Below, piece after piece: positions 44,400-58,699 of a DNA stretch of 64,000 bases. The DNA is taken from contig CM049409.1 in assembly GCA_026929865.2 (NCBI GenBank), positions 13,306,452 to 13,370,451 on the forward strand, written 5' to 3'. The translations under genes were made by a program, and so were the position numbers. This DNA is from Hyperoplus lanceolatus. Taxonomy: Eukaryota; Chordata; Actinopteri; Uranoscopiformes; Ammodytidae. The notes under the pieces were generated by a model. That model saw nothing but the letters and a program-made list of their open reading frames with translations, was not told where the DNA came from and did not search any database. Numbering within the stretch: position 1 is the first letter of the stretch; each line of letters opens with the position of its first letter.

Positions 44400-45054
44400 A
44401 GAGGGGCGCGCGCGCGAACACACACACAGCATAGAGCGAGAGAAGGAGGGCTTGCTTCTCCTCGGTCGGTGTGTGTGAGTGAACAGACGAAGTAGAGACC
44501 TTCTCACACAGACACACTCCCTCAAACACACACTATCTCTATCCCCCCTCTCTCCTACTCTCTCTCCCTCTCTTTCTCTCTCTCGCTCTTTTCTCCTGCG
44601 CTCGGAGCGTGAGGGGGGACAGAAACGGAAGAATGAGGAAGGAGACCGCTGCGCTGCACGCCTCGTCCCAACAAATGTGGGTTTGCTGATGAAGCGCCGC
44701 CGTCATCCGATCATACAGGTCGCGCAGATACCGATCGCGCTGCATGGAAACGAGGAGTAGGCAACAGCCGGCAACAAAAGCAACAACAAATAAAAATCTG
44801 TCGGTGCATGGGAATCTGGACTCCTCACCCCTTCTTTTGTGCGTCTCGGTCGGTGGACACGCCGCCTTGGCTGGCGTAGGCTATAAGAGCTCCCTGCGTC
44901 CCCATTACCATTCCCCACTACTGGCTTACCTCTACGCCCCGTAGCTTACTACTCCCTGCACCGCTACTATTATTAGTATAACTATAGTGCCGCTTTACTA
45001 CTACTGACTGTCATCTCTGGATTGTGGACACTCTCTGGATAACACAAAAAGAAG
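44400..45054 (+). promoter_or_regulatory. Candidate promoter and untranslated first exon of the slc8a gene
   Basis: GC- and CpG-enriched against the AT-rich surroundings, with CT-rich and GA-rich initiator-like runs (44540-44590). TATAAGAG lies at 44882-44889, and AAGAAG|GTAGGA gives a plausible splice donor after 45054. A short upstream frame begins at 44744. The coding exon at 55464 begins with an acceptor and about 50 bases of leader, so an untranslated exon must exist upstream on this strand. This is the best candidate within the window, by inference only. Confidence 0.4.
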
Positions 45055-46543
45055 GTAGGACATGTTTGCAGTTTTATGGGTGCGTTTTCAACAGGGGGAT
45101 ATTGATGTTAATTGTTAATTGTGATGAATCCTGGGGGGTCTTCGCCTCTATTTCGCAGCATTGACCGTCCGGCGATGGTAAGTTTTTTGGAGGGAGAGAG
45201 GTGGAGTGAAAAAGATGCAGAGGAGGGGACCGGGCTGCCTCATTGAGTCCCGATTGGAGACGTGGAAGCACCATGCGCGTCTGAAGGGGTTTGGATGCGA
45301 TGTGAAGACAATGTTTCCTCACCCCATCCTCCCGCACCACGCGTTCAACACTGCGCTTTTCCTCCTCTCTGATACAGAGATGTATAGAGAGAGAGGACCT
45401 CTGGTTTAGAAATCACTGGCTGCGATAGAAGGTGCTTATCTTTATTTATTTTTAATTCAAATTAGTTTACAATCCTGACGCTTCTTCCTTTTACATCAGG
45501 GGCTATATTTCTTTTTTTGCCCTTCACTCCCACCCTGCTGCCCAACCCTCCTCTCCCTTCCACATATGTTTAAGTCCGGCCGCCTGCCTCTCTTATTTCT
45601 AGAGGAATAATAATTACGGATGCAGAGCACGTCCGGATAACCACGCTCGGACCTTTTATAGGCTTCCAATGTGCAAGTTGGGTGACAAACATGCGCAGTC
45701 AAGGCTACACGTCCCCTTAGAGATGGTAATCCTTGCAGAGAGGGTGAAGGACCCATTCGCTCCAAAACGCATTGAGGACCACATTTGCGCAATTCTCCAC
45801 GTCCACCGTCCTTTGCGCCTACAAAACAGCGCAGTGGCGGTGGGGCTGATGGAGTGCCATTGAACATCAGTGCAGAGCAGGGTGGGGGAGAAATCTGATT
45901 CAGGACCCCATGCTCGAGTTTAAATGAGTTTAATTCAATGGTTTGTTTGTTTTTCTGAATGTAGCTGCTCTAAAACCTGAAATCCGAGAACAAATGTTTA
46001 TTTTATCCTCGCCCTGCTGTGTTTGGAAAATGTTATAATAAGGAAAATAAAACAAAGGAAGTATTTCACACATCAGTTAGCTGCTCCCATAAACCTGGCT
46101 CATACAATATTAGAGGAGGCAGCAGACATGCGGCTTTTCATTCTCCTGATGTGACACTACAAACGCTTTGTCTCGTGAGGAGCGCATGGCACATCACGCA
46201 GGTCCCATCAAGGCTTTCCAGGCAATCTCTTCCAGCTGACTTCAGTTGGGGCTTTATGGGTATGACACGGAGGAAATGTAGCTCATCCACTGGATGGTAT
46301 GAAATATTAATGAAAATAAGGTCTTGGCTGCTTTATTTACCTTCCAGCAGTGGTGCAGTTGGTTATTGATGAGATATGTGATGCAGTGGTGAGGCTTCAT
46401 TTTAGGCATCACAGCAACACAGCTTCAGATTAGCATTGGCTACTTGATGTGTGTTTCCCAGTAACTGACCTTTTTCCAAATTTGATGTCGAATTCAGGCC
46501 ACCTCTCAGTGGGACTAATGCCTGGTCTTAACCTGGTAGAGGA

Positions 46544-46557
46544 AGCACACACACACA

Positions 46558-46617
<60 letters not shown>

Positions 46618-46620
46618 CAC
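46544..46620. repeat. (AC)n microsatellite
   Basis: About 37 AC units with ACAGAC and ACGC interruptions. Confidence 0.9.
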
Positions 46621-48444
46621 TGTAGCTGCAATAATGTAACAACTGCTGGGTCACTGCATTGTAAATAATAAATCAGTGGTAAATGGCTGTGAGGAGGCTT
46701 TATCCTAACTGGAAGAAAGCTGGTTTAGCATGGCAGTGGGATCGTAATGGTTTGTAATGTTAACATATAGTACTACTACAATATATTTAAAAACTCAAAT
46801 GACAGACTACTATTTTTGATGGGTTTTTTTTTCGTTAACATTATTGAAATGTTCCTATTTCCATCATTACATCAATATTGCTGCAACCTATTTTGTCAAA
46901 GGTCTGCCTGGGTTGCTATTGGTGTGTGGGTGTTACTGATTATGTTAGAAGTGTTTTAGGTTTAGGTAAGGGGTGTTCCTTTAATATTAAAGACCTACCA
47001 GGTTCTATCTATATTACTCACTTGGTACGGGACAGATAAAAAAAAAAAAAAAAAAGGATTCTGCCTGCTGATAGCATCATGATTTGCATAGCACTGCCAA
47101 TCTACCATGTTTAAGTACCATAACCACAATATAATTTGCATTACCTTTACACCAAAAAAGCTGAGCGCATATTTTTTCCACATGCACCAAATTAATATGC
47201 AAGAAGAACCCTCTTCACTATACAGTAAACAGTGTTTGCAAAGACAGGTCAATACATGTGTCTGCTAATGTAATGTGACTTTGCTGCAGATCAGCCAGTC
47301 GCTTGAAGTAAAGGCATTTTTTCGAATTAACTTTCGATATATGGTGAAAATTTTTTCTAATTAATCTTACTTTTACTTTTATTACTTTTTAATTCTAAAT
47401 AAAACAGATAATATAATACCAATATTTCCCAAAAATGTAAAATTAAAGACACTTTAATAAACCCTATAGCATAGTGATACAACACTGTATTTAGAGTAGG
47501 GGCAGATATTGCAGATGCAGGTGATAATGTGACTGTCATCCTATAATTCAAAAGCTAATAAGCTAATAGGAAGTCACCAGTGTTCCCCCTGAGGAAGAAT
47601 GCTTCTATTCTAAATCAATATGCAAATTAACAGGCTGTCTGCAAACCTATCATCAATCATACGTCAATTGTAGTTAGGCTGATGGGTTGAGATAATGTGC
47701 AACCCCACTGTTAATTGTTCTGGTTTATTACGTGGGTGTACTGTCATTCCCACATGTCAACTGTTAGGTCAGGTTCAGTACAGATGTATCACAGATAGTA
47801 TAACTACAAAAGCAAGATTCCTGCAAACCGGACTGACTTGCCTGCACTCCATGTGTTGTTTATTCAGCCACATGTGGAGAGCAGCTGCTGTCAGGCGCAG
47901 CACTAGTAATCTGGATGTGTACACAGGGATACAAACCACTAACCTTGTCAGCTCTGTTAAGCATATGACTTATATCACAGTAATGCAAATACATCATTCT
48001 TATGTCATTCCTAATAAAAGCATTGTAACAAAATGACTCATGGGGGACATTGGGAACCTTTGTTGTTTGAGTATAGCCTACATCCTAGACATATTATAGA
48101 GAAGCTAGTTGGCTTCACAATAGCTTAAAAATAATTAAACATATTGGCTACACCACTCATTTAACAATCATAATTAGCTGGATATGAAGTATTTCAGTCA
48201 TGTCCATGCAGTTAGTGTTTAGTTAGGTTGTGCAGAATAAGCTCAACTAATAGGCTCAGTAATGAAATATGGATGAATGTAAAGGTTACATGCGGAGCAC
48301 AATTATTTAGCATGGTATGATGAAAAGCTTTCATTTCATAATTCAATATACAGCATGCTAATATTGTATGTTTTACTCTGAGTGCCTTACAATCTGCCCA
48401 TTTTTTCTCTCTCTCCATTTACCATTGAATGCGATGTTTGGCAA

Positions 48445-48720
48445 AAGAAAATCAATTCAATTCAAAAGACTTTATTTGTCCCCCGAGGGCAATTAAAAGG
48501 CACACACTCAAAATGGCACAAACACAAAGACACAACTCGGATATATGAAACGAGGACAATTAAAAACGGCATGCTTAATGCTGTGTATCGTAAAGTGCTA
48601 AAATTCCACTTGAAACAGACAAACCTGCCATATAATGTGTGAGTCCATATGGCAAACGTGTTAGGAAAAGAAACATATTCTTTTCGAGTCTTGTTTCTGT
48701 CCACCCAACAACTTTTAGTC
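48445..48720. repeat. Retroposon-tail relic (TTTATTTGTCCCC type)
   Basis: CAATTCAAAAGACTTTATTT, then GTCCCCCGAGGGCAATTAAA, resembles a tail block common in fish retroposons. Family and limits are uncertain. Confidence 0.4.
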
Positions 48721-49418
48721 CAATACTCAGTTGCCTTGCTCTTTTTCTATGTCAACAACTCCTGATGGAAATCTCTGTCTCTTGAGCTAGCTCATGTTGT
48801 GTGTATTAAGGGAGCTGATGAGAACTGATTCCCTGATAGCAGCTACCTCTTCACTACTCTCCCCATGTCCATGTCCCTTGTCACGTCCGAGATGGACGGA
48901 CACAGAGATAATGTAGATGGATGGACAGACAAAGTGACAGTAGGAAATAGTCTTGTGTGTTACAGTGCCAGTCTGCTCATTGCTTTCAGTCAAAGTTTAG
49001 AGATATGACGAGGCATCTTGGCCCGAGGATGGGCTGGGGGAAGATCCAGGCTTAAAAAGCTCAATATCACCCTCATGATGCCAAACACTGACCATTCATC
49101 TTCAGCTGTTTCCAAGGGCTCTCTAATGTATGTGTATGGATGCATATTTAGTCTTGCACTCACAAATATATTACACTAGCAGGGGTTACACACACACAGA
49201 CTTTTGCCATGACTAATGCCATGTCCACACATTCACTGGTATTTCAGTCAGTTACAGTAAGTTGGTTAAATTCAGTTTCTCACACATTATATTTTTTTAT
49301 TTTTTTTAAATGTAAATGTTGCTTTGTTTGTATTGGACCAAAACCAATAAAAATCTGCTGAGCCACACACACTCAGGAATTATTCTAAGGAACGTACTTG
49401 AAGTTTCAGCACCCTCAC

Positions 49419-49532
<114 letters not shown>

Positions 49533-50111
49533 AGGTAACCTGTCTCTCCTGTCTTGTACTTCCTTTGTATTTCTGTCCGTTTCTTTGATTCCTATATTAC
49601 ATCCCTCTCCTTCAGTCTCTCCTTCTTCCCGGTACATTTACTCTTCCACATTCCTTTGTCTTTCTTCCAGTCCCTGTTTTAAATTTTTAATCGCTGCCTC
49701 TTGCCCTGAAGTCAGGGAAATGCGTCTTGGAGAGGCTGCTCTTCAGAACAGTAAGCTGAGGCCTTTTTGTCCTCTCCTGCAACATATAGGTTTATTTATT
49801 TTGGAATGCTCATGGTCAACATCTACATCACTTCTAATTACTGTAATTTTGATGCATGATCCGTCTCTGATGAACAATTGTGGTTAATGCAGAAAACGGG
49901 TTCATGTCTTAGGCATTCCCGTATCCCTCTTTTCACTGTTACTGGTTGTCTAATCCACTGACTTCTTGGCGCCTCTGGGTGCTGCCTGTAAGGGTTCCCA
50001 AGGAATGACAGTATCGCGGAACAACTTGCCTCACTGCAGAACATGGTTTCCTTTTTCCTAACTTTATGTATTGTGCTTTTGTTTCAGCCTCTGGAAAGGA
50101 GGATTTAGTGG

Positions 50112-50151
<40 letters not shown>
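50112..50151. repeat. (GT)n microsatellite
   Basis: About 20 GT units followed by a T run. Confidence 0.95.
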
Positions 50152-50153
<2 letters not shown>

Positions 50154-52016
50154 TTTTTTTTTTCTGAAACTGGGTTGACTGGTCTCAAGTTGTGTTCTGC
50201 TTGAAAAAGAGCCAAGTTCTTAGGTCATAACACTAGGGAAAATCATGGCAATGGGATAGTCTGAAACCTGATATTTCAAATGACAAAATCCAAAATAGCC
50301 GCCACTGTTCAGTATGTAAGCATAGTGTTACAGGAGACGCATAATCATACACCCTTGAGTTTGGATCTGATAATAGCTTTCAATTATTTCTTCATCAAAT
50401 GGCCAGTAACGATTCACATGCAGAGAAAGAACAACTGCCAGTCAGTTATTCCTGCAGGATATATTTCCAACAAAGCGGAACAATGAAAAGAGCAGGTAAT
50501 TATCTGAAGCCATCTGAAGTGTAATCTCCCGATAAAGTGTAAAGCAGTCAGGATTGTGTGAGCAAGGTTTATCGAGGATTTGTGTCTGTGAGGATGAATT
50601 TTAAGCAAGTTTGTGAGAAAGAAATAGAGCAAGCTGCCAAAACCACAGCATGAACTCTGGGTTCATCAACAGATTGTGCTTTATAGCAGATGCTGACGTA
50701 CACATTTGTTTTACATTTAGACATGCACTCAATTAACTACCTTTTAGTCATGCACTGTAATACGATGAGAACTAGGATACACAAATAACCACGGGGAGCA
50801 AAGGATTCTAAGATTTTGTTTTAAATTAATTTTTTTTGCTAGATTTGATTGCCAAACATGCTGGAAAATAAGCAGAAAACTGTACAACAACTGCTCTGGT
50901 GCCCTTTTGCGAGGCAAGGCGTCTTCCATTTACTTGTGAGAGAACAGTGGCTGCTCCTTTGACATTGTCACCTCAAATTATTAATTTGTCCATTGTTTTA
51001 CATTTCCCATTATCCCCGTTCAGGGTCACAAGCACATCAAAATGGTTCAATAAAATCAATCAACCTTTGATTATCTTTTTATTAGATAGTTATAGTGAGA
51101 CAAATATGTATAATGAATAATAATGATCAACAGTTTCTAGTTAAATTATTTGAATGACTGAAATGATGGTACCAAATGTAGTCTGTTGGGCATCATTGCA
51201 CCCCCTGAGAGGAAGATTTATGTCTGCATAGTTTAAATACCTTTCACATTAAATAGTAATCTACAATCTGCACTGATTAAATGAACGAGATATACCTAGT
51301 AGCAAAGTGAGCTTTAGATCTGCTGTTTTTCCCATTTTTCTTACCTGTGGTGAATCTATTAGATCCCAACTGGTACCATTTATTTTTAATGGCTGTTTCT
51401 TTTTCATTCATAAATCTATGTTTAACTTCTCTTAAACTTCACCCTGCAATATTATATTTATCGCTTCAACATTTTCTATTTTTCAAGGTTTCACAGGCCT
51501 CACCTAAAGCACGTAGAAAAGCCATAGAACACACACCCTATTGTACAGCTGGCATACAGAGCATGCTCTTTAGCCATCAGCCTTCTGAAAAAATGACATC
51601 CTTAAGTGAAAACAACCAAATCCCAAAGCTCACTGAATTATTGATCACTTGCAAATGCCACACAAAGCCGTGTGCGACCATACAAGAAGGCCGTAGAAGG
51701 CAAATAGCTGCTGGATCACATCAACCAGGAGGAAAATGTTTAGCTATGAACTTACTGAATGGGAAGTTTCATTAAGTAAACAGTATGTGTAATTCTGTAT
51801 GGAATTGATTTTCAAAACATCTGAGCAAAAGGCTCTCCCACCACAGCTGAGCCTACTCAGTAGTACACACTAACCCAGCAGTCAAACTCAACCCTCGTCA
51901 CATTTGTTTTATTTACCAACATTTTATAATTCACCATCAGTGAACTGATTATGCATTACACAGTAACTGATTTATGCAGCAAATAGCTGTCAACAACATT
52001 AGGCAGAGGCCAATCA

Positions 52017-52018
52017 CA

Positions 52019-52092
<74 letters not shown>

Positions 52093-52093
52093 T
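52017..52093. repeat. Interrupted (AC)n microsatellite
   Basis: AC units with ACAT and ACAA interruptions. Confidence 0.9.
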
Positions 52094-52784
52094 AATATGA
52101 ACATTCACACATTGATCACATCCCCTGAGCAAATGGATTCTGTGTTGTTCATTTAGTGTCAGGGCCCTATGTCTCCCGGGCCTTGCTGTGTAATGTGAGG
52201 AAAAATGTGATTCATATTGTTAGGGGATTTATATAATGATTTTTGTGGTCAGGAGAAAATCCGTAAAGTACTGAGGTAACTATTGAAGTCAAGCCAATTG
52301 TGCTGTGTCTGCAGTGTGAACAGCTTACTATCGGGAAATGAATGTAGGAATGCAGGACTATGGAAGAATATTGTTTGAGGAGAGATCTCAAGCTCCTCTT
52401 TGTTTCCGGTGTTGGTTGTTGTTATTGATCGCTGATTTAAAAGGATTACCACTTGTGTAAGGGTGTGTGAAGCATTTCAACGAAAAGTTCTACTAATGAG
52501 TTTACATTCATTCCTGGGTAACTGTCTTTACAGATGTGAGAGTGAACAGTAAACTGAAACACGTTGTGGATCCTTTCTAAAAAACGGTAGGGAGGTAATG
52601 TGTGAGGACAGAAACATAGATGTTTACAAGCAAGGTCATGGCTGTTACAGTTCTGCTCTCACAAGTCTTTAAAGATGTGTATGTGTTAATAAGGCATTCT
52701 TCTGGTTTTGCATAGACCTGAGCTCTGCCACTGTTTCAGATATAAATATATCAGCCACTAATTGATTGCCATAAAATGTTGAGC

Positions 52785-52965
52785 TTCCATTCATGGTCAA
52801 TGGATAAATCCTAAGGACTTTGGTGAACCTCTGACCGTTCTTCTATCACAACCACAAAGTTGACTTTTTGTCAAGTATTGGATGGATTGCCATGAAATTT
52901 GACAATGATGGTCATGTTCTCCAATGAATTATTGTAATATTGTTGGTGATTGATAACATGGTATG
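52785..52965. repeat. Interspersed repeat relic (GGATTGCCATGAAATTTG type)
   Basis: The phrases TGGATGGATTGCCATGAAAT and CTAAGGACTTTGGTGAACC resemble a repeat seen widely in fish genomes, often near AGGTCA-rich repeats. No ends could be set. Confidence 0.45.
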
Positions 52966-54937
52966 ATCATATACCGTTATCTTGATATAACCTCACTTAA
53001 AGTTGATAAATAAAATAATTTAAGCCACGCCTTGCTATAGTGACAGTCCTACGTATTGCAAACACTGAATATATAAATGCACACCTTTTTAGTAAGGATA
53101 CCTTCAATTCTTTCAATCTGCCAATATGTCCACATACACAGATAATATTGGCACACTAATTTATCTTCTAATGGACAATATAAACAATAAATATATACAG
53201 TCCAAAGCATGTATGGAACCTTTTGACACCAAACAATGTGTACAACATGTCATTGAAAATTCTTCATATCTCTTCATTGGTTTAAGGCATATCAGCTTGA
53301 TAGGAAATACATGGGTATTGTGTACACAAATTAATTATGTCTGCATGGTTATTCTGTGTGGGAGCCATGAAAGCAGTATTTGCATTTATCTTGTTATTAA
53401 ACTTTATGCGTCTTAGAAAAGTTGTGATTAAATATGTAATAAATCAAATCCCCTTCACTTCATCTGCCTACTTTCTCCTATTTAAGACCAGCTATATGCA
53501 ATGCCTCCCTGGAAGTTTTTGAATTTAATTTAAATTCCTGCTGATTGAACTTTTTAGTTTGAGATTTGCATGGTCAGGCTCTCAGTTATGTTGATCCCCT
53601 ATGAACCACATCGCAGCAACTGCTTATCAAGCAGATGGCTCTAGGCAACCCTGCATCCTAGCAATTATCTCTCTATATATTACCGTATGTCTTGTAAAAA
53701 AGAAAATGCTGTCTACTTTATGTTTTCTGTCAACAAAATATGAGCACTTTTTTTAATAGACTGATCTATTTTTTTCTATTCTGAATTCTGTATTAATTTG
53801 TAATGTGTAATTATTACTCTGTATGAAAGTGTATAATTGCATGCATTTAAACACAGAGCAAATAGTTTGAATTGCACAAAAGTGTGAGTGTTTGTTGTAT
53901 TTGTCCCCATGGAAAATTTGCAATTAGCTTTTATACAAGGGAACTGCCATGCATCTGTGTTGGGCAACATGGACAAGTTAACTTAATTGAAATTGTTCCT
54001 TAGCTCATTATGTTTTTCTACATTCAATTTAGCCTATTTTTTATTTTGCTGGTAAGAAACCACATGTGAAGTGAATTAGTGTTTTTGCTCTGTGCACTTT
54101 AAATACGGTTAAAACAGTTGTCAGTGATAATGATTCCACCAGATGACATTGTAGATGAGCAAAATGACCAATGTCCTCACGCACAGTAAGAGACCGGAAT
54201 GTTAATAACAGCTGAGTGAAACAAGGAAAACCTGTCCAATCATATATTGATTAAAGTTGAATACACTTTACATCAAAACAATTCATCACAAACCTGTGTA
54301 TGGGCTGTTGACAGAAAGCTAAAATACCGCCAACAAATAAGCTCCCCCCCCCCATGTCATTTAGATAATCTAGTTATTGAGTGGACCCAATTAAACACTG
54401 AATGATGATACAACAAGTCTGAAATAAATATACTGCAAGAGACTGATAAACGTTTGTAGACATTTTAGAGACCATTGTATGGTTATGGGTATTCACTACT
54501 GCATTCATACATTTTCCACCAACTTTTCCTCCAAAATTCACTCCAAGTGTTGGCCAAGTGGCAACAGAGCTCTGCTATTACAGTTAACTAATATAAAAGC
54601 ATTATTGACAGATATCAACCAGAATGTTATCATACAATGCCACTCCTAGCCATCTGACCATTATTTGTTGAGGAATGTAGCTGGGAGATTTCAAAAACTT
54701 TTCCTTTTGAAATGTATACTACTGAGTCCAAGGAAAACATCCTCGGTCAAACACATGTTCTTTTGATTTATTTTTTTATCTTTGTTGCATTGTATTTTCA
54801 AGGTTCTACATCCCTAGTGGTTCCCTAAAAGTTTATTTATTACACTGTAATACACTGTGTGTTGTTTAGTGAGCGACCAGGCTCATGAATCTCAGAGATG
54901 ACATTGGAATGTTCAGACCAATGCAGATTTGTAAGTT

Positions 54938-55130
54938 AAGGGAGCTCCCATGGTGTAGTGGGTGGAGCACGTACCATCAAGGCTCAGTCCTTATCGCAGC
55001 AGACCCGGGTTCAACTCCAACCCGGGTCGTACACTGTATCTCATCCCCCTCATCTCCCCATTCCACTCTGTCACCCTTAAATTGTTCAATAAACTTGAAA
55101 ATGCCTAAAAAATGTATTCAAAAAATATTA
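54938..55130 (+). mobile_element. tRNA-derived SINE with target duplication
   Basis: GGGAGCTCCCATGGTGTAGT, then GGGTGGAGCA, forms an A-box region, and CCCGGGTTCAACTCC is a B box. A tRNA-unrelated tail follows with CATCTCCCCATTCC and TTCAATAAAC. The direct repeat GTAAGTT at 54931-54937 and 55131-55137 is a probable target duplication. It lies about 330 bp before the first coding exon of slc8a. Confidence 0.75.
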
Positions 55131-55515
55131 GTAAGTTGAATGTACGATCGGCACAGCTTCTAAACAAAGGTGGCATGATAACATTTGTGTTTGACAATGA
55201 TGTCAACATCTTCATGTTGGAGATGTACTGTATGAAAGATAATACAGTTTATTGCTGTGGAAGCAAGATCTGTTTTTTTAATTTTCATAACACAATAAAA
55301 TCCTCCATAGTCATATGTCCCATTAGACCTGTGGCACGTTAGACCAAAATGGCTGCAATATACTTTTCCTTTCATCCAAAAATGTTACTCAAACAACAGT
55401 CTTTAGGTCGATGGCGGTCTAATCTGAATCATTTTCTCTTCTCCTCCTCTCTTCTCTCTAAAGGGTTCAACATCCTCATTAATTGTCCTCCTGCATTACT
55501 GGTTTGGACGTCAAC

Positions 55516-56385
55516 ATGGGGCGCTTGGACCACTGCTCCCTCCTGTCGCCTGGCCTGAGGCTAGCAGTCGTCACAGTGATTCTTCTCGTCCAGCTCCATC
55601 CCACATTGGCGGGAGCTCCCCCTGACCTGGGTGGCTCTGTATCGGCAGTGTCCACCAACAAAACAGAATGCAGCAAGCCCGAGGCGTGCGCAGTGGGGGT
55701 GGTCTTACCAATCTGGGAGCCCCAAAACCCGTCATTCGGTGACAAGGTGGCCAGGGCAACGGTTTACTTTGTGGCTCTGGCCTACATGTTCCTGGGTGTG
55801 TCCATCATCGCAGACCGCTTCATGGCATCCATAGAGGTCATCACGTCACAGGAGAGGGAGATCACCATCAAGAAAGCCAATGGGGAGACCACCAAAACTA
55901 CTGTTCGGATCTGGAACGAGACCGTCTCCAATCTGACCCTCATGGCTCTTGGCTCTTCTGCTCCAGAGATCCTGCTGTCGGTCATCGAGGTCATAGGTCA
56001 CGGGTTCCATGCGGGTTCACTGGGCCCCTCCACCATCGTGGGCTCGGCTGCGTTCAACATGTTCGTCATCATCGGGTTGTGTGTGTACGTGGTGCCCGAC
56101 GGCGAGACGCGCAAGGTCAAGCACCTGCGCGTCTTCTTTGTGACGGCCAGCTGGAGTATCTTCGCCTACGTCTGGCTCTACCTGATCCTGTCTGTCATCT
56201 CGCCGGGCGTGGTGCAGGTGTGGGAGGCTCTGCTCACGTTATTCTTCTTCCCCATCTGCGTGCTGTTCGCCTGGGTGGCTGATCGCCGCCTGCTCTTCTA
56301 CAAGTACGTGTACAAGCGCTATCGCACCGGCAAGCAGCGTGGCATGATCATCGAGACTGAGGGAGACCGCCCACTCCCTTCCAAG
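55516..56385 (+). CDS. slc8a: Na+/Ca2+ exchanger (SLC8 family), first coding exon, residues 1-290
   Basis: Plasma-membrane exchanger that extrudes Ca2+ against Na+ entry. The exon starts near 55464 after a CT-rich AAG acceptor, and ATG 55516 has a good context (CAACATGG). Residues 1-33 look like a signal peptide, NKT at 48-50 is a glycosylation site, and membrane helices lie near 81-100, 138-160, 170-193, 204-228 and 235-258. The alpha-1 repeat with GSSAPE (146-151) and GSAAFN forms half of the ion pathway. Residues 257-276 are the basic XIP autoinhibitory region. The donor AAG|GTAGG after 56385 is in phase 0. Paralogue: exon 3 residues look NCX1-like, some here NCX2-like. slc8a1b and the fish slc8a4 are candidates and I cannot decide between them. 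Confidence 0.95.
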
Positions 56386-57786
56386 GTAGGATCAACGAGG
56401 AGTTAACAATCCTACTAATACTGCCATTACTACGATTAACATATACTCATACTTTGTACTGCAAAGTGATATATTTCAAGCGATTGTTTTTTTTTTAAAT
56501 TTGAAGCCTTTTGGTGTTTTTACAACTAGGTGTTATTTTTGTGGTTTTGGTAGTCAACTGCCGAGATCTAGGAAAGCAGTACAAATAATGACTAACACTT
56601 TTTGGCATTTCTACCTGGAAAAACTAGCACCACTATGATTACCACTACGCTTGCTACTTCAACCATCGTCATTAAACGTTGTACAGATTAAAGCCTTATG
56701 TATTTAATTAACTCTAAACTATTCATATTTTCTCAACACAGAAAATGCTTCCCCACCAGAATTGAAGGCAACGTTCAAAAATAATGATAGAAATGACTGG
56801 TATTTCTAGAAATATCTAATCTGTTATTGTGTTTGCCAAAGACTCTTACCAGTCATGCTTGGAGTTCTCTCTTTTCCAAAGGCACATCAGTTAGTCAACA
56901 GCCGACCAGTAGAAATGAATTAAGATGTCCTAATCCAAACATGCGGTGTAAGAAAACAAAGAGGCAGATAAGGGGCTTATGTTTTGGGAAGTGAGTTCAT
57001 GAGTGACGTTTATCTGAAACAATTATCTGTATTACTGAATGGTATCCTGCCAATATAAACTCATGCTATGAAGAATATTAGCGCAAATGCATCCAAGTTA
57101 TTTTTAAGTATTGTCATCTTTTAATTTCCTGTTTTGACCACTATCTGATGTATGATGTTCCATACAGTGCATTGCACATATCTAATTACATTTTCAGCAT
57201 CATGGTGTTGGTACATTTATGGACCACTCATTCAATTAAGAGTCCCTCAGTGTCTCTTCTTCCTGATTTGAAAATGACTTGTTATTATTTCCCTAATCTC
57301 TTTGATGACATTGTTTACAGCCAGTGCTGCATTAGTAAATGAAGAGCACTTTCATTTCAACTTCGGGCTAAAACAAATCACTGACTCAGACCCAGCAGTG
57401 TTACTGAGGGGTCAGTCTGATAGTTGAGAAGTTTTAAATTGCCATCTTGCTGAAAGAGCTTAAATACATTTTGTTGATAAAACTCTATTCAAAGTAAAAA
57501 AAGGCTAGATAGTCACTTTCTCAGATTGTAGAGCAATTCAATCGACAACTTCACTACGAATGCAGAATTGGGCTCTCATTTGACTTATATTGTGTATTCC
57601 GACCCTGGCAGTACACTGATACCACATAAACTACTAATTGTTGACTGTTTTCATGGTTGTTATTATAGGCCATAATGTTGGCATACAACCAGAATTCAGT
57701 AAACCTCCATGCCTTGAGATTTGACAAACTGCTCCAAAGCCTAACATCAATGGTAATGACCAAATTGCATTATTTTCCGTTACAAG
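56386..57786 (+). other. slc8a intron between coding exons 1 and 2
   Basis: GT...AG intron of 1401 bp, phase 0, AT-rich, no further feature seen. Confidence 0.85.
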
Positions 57787-57951
57787 GTGGACATCGAGAT
57801 GGATGGGAAGATGCTGAACTCTCATGGTGTTGACTTCCTGGATGGTCCTCTGGGTTTGGACCTAGATGAAAAGGACCTGGATGAGGAGGAGACCAGGAGA
57901 GACATGGCCAAGATCCTGAAGGAGCTCAAACAGAAACACCCTGACAAGGAG
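57787..57951 (+). CDS. slc8a: Na+/Ca2+ exchanger, second coding exon, residues 291-345
   Basis: A 165-bp exon with acceptor TTACAAG at 57786 and donor GAG|GTGGGT after 57951, phase 0 on both sides. It encodes the start of the large cytoplasmic loop: DIEMDGKMLNSHGVDFLDG, then an acidic and basic helix with RRDMAKILKELKQKHPDKE, which is strongly conserved in NCX1-3. The exon is symmetrical, so skipping it would keep the frame and remove 55 residues between the XIP region and the calcium sensor. Mammalian genes have no boundary here as far as I know. Confidence 0.93.
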
Positions 57952-58699
57952 GTGGGTAACAAAGTCAAAATGACCTCACATAGAGTGCAATAAAGCATGC
58001 TGTCAGAAGGTTCTACCATCACTGCTGCTCCTGTCAAGGTTGTGTTCCCCAATGTGTGTTCTTTGTTTAGGAAATGAAATTACTAAATGAGCCTCTGCAG
58101 ATGATGCTCTTACTATTTGTTTCCATTATGACAGTGATTATGGTGATGAATGCAGCAGGAGGTCTCATACCAACCTCCCAAATACATTTGATAATTGTAT
58201 ATAGAAATGAAAGAAATGGCAAAGAACACTGAGCACCCATTAAAGCAATACGTAAATACATAAAATACATTAAACACAGGTTCACACACAGCTCATATTC
58301 TGTCTACTGTGTCTCTGGCTGACGACCTGCATGGCGTGATTAAATAGGAATTTTCTTTTGTGCCATTGCTGCAGAGTATTACTGTAAACCAAGAGGGTAT
58401 TATATGGTCAGCATAGCATGTGGCCTCTACCACTATCTCTCACCATGAATTTTGGAGAGTTCCTCAAGTGGAAAAAATTCAGTCTAAACCTGTGCTAATA
58501 CTTAGAAGATAACTGGACTAAAATTTAGTATTCTGAGGAGAAGAAACCCTGTCACCTCATTTAATGTGGATGTTCATTCTACTCAGTGCTCTTCTCATTG
58601 TTTGGACAAGGTTAAACACTACAGAGCATAATGGAATCTTTTAGCATCAAAACTAGCTGCTAAAATTGCAAACGACAGCCTGCTAAAATAGGTTTTTAC

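Noticed and set aside
51347-51775. 142-codon plus-strand frame in the proposed slc8a intron
   Set aside because: No domain recognised, no splice signals to join it to slc8a, and AT-rich codon content like the surrounding spacer.
54938-55130. Possible tRNA gene
   Set aside because: Same reasoning: a SINE with target duplication and a tRNA-unrelated tail.
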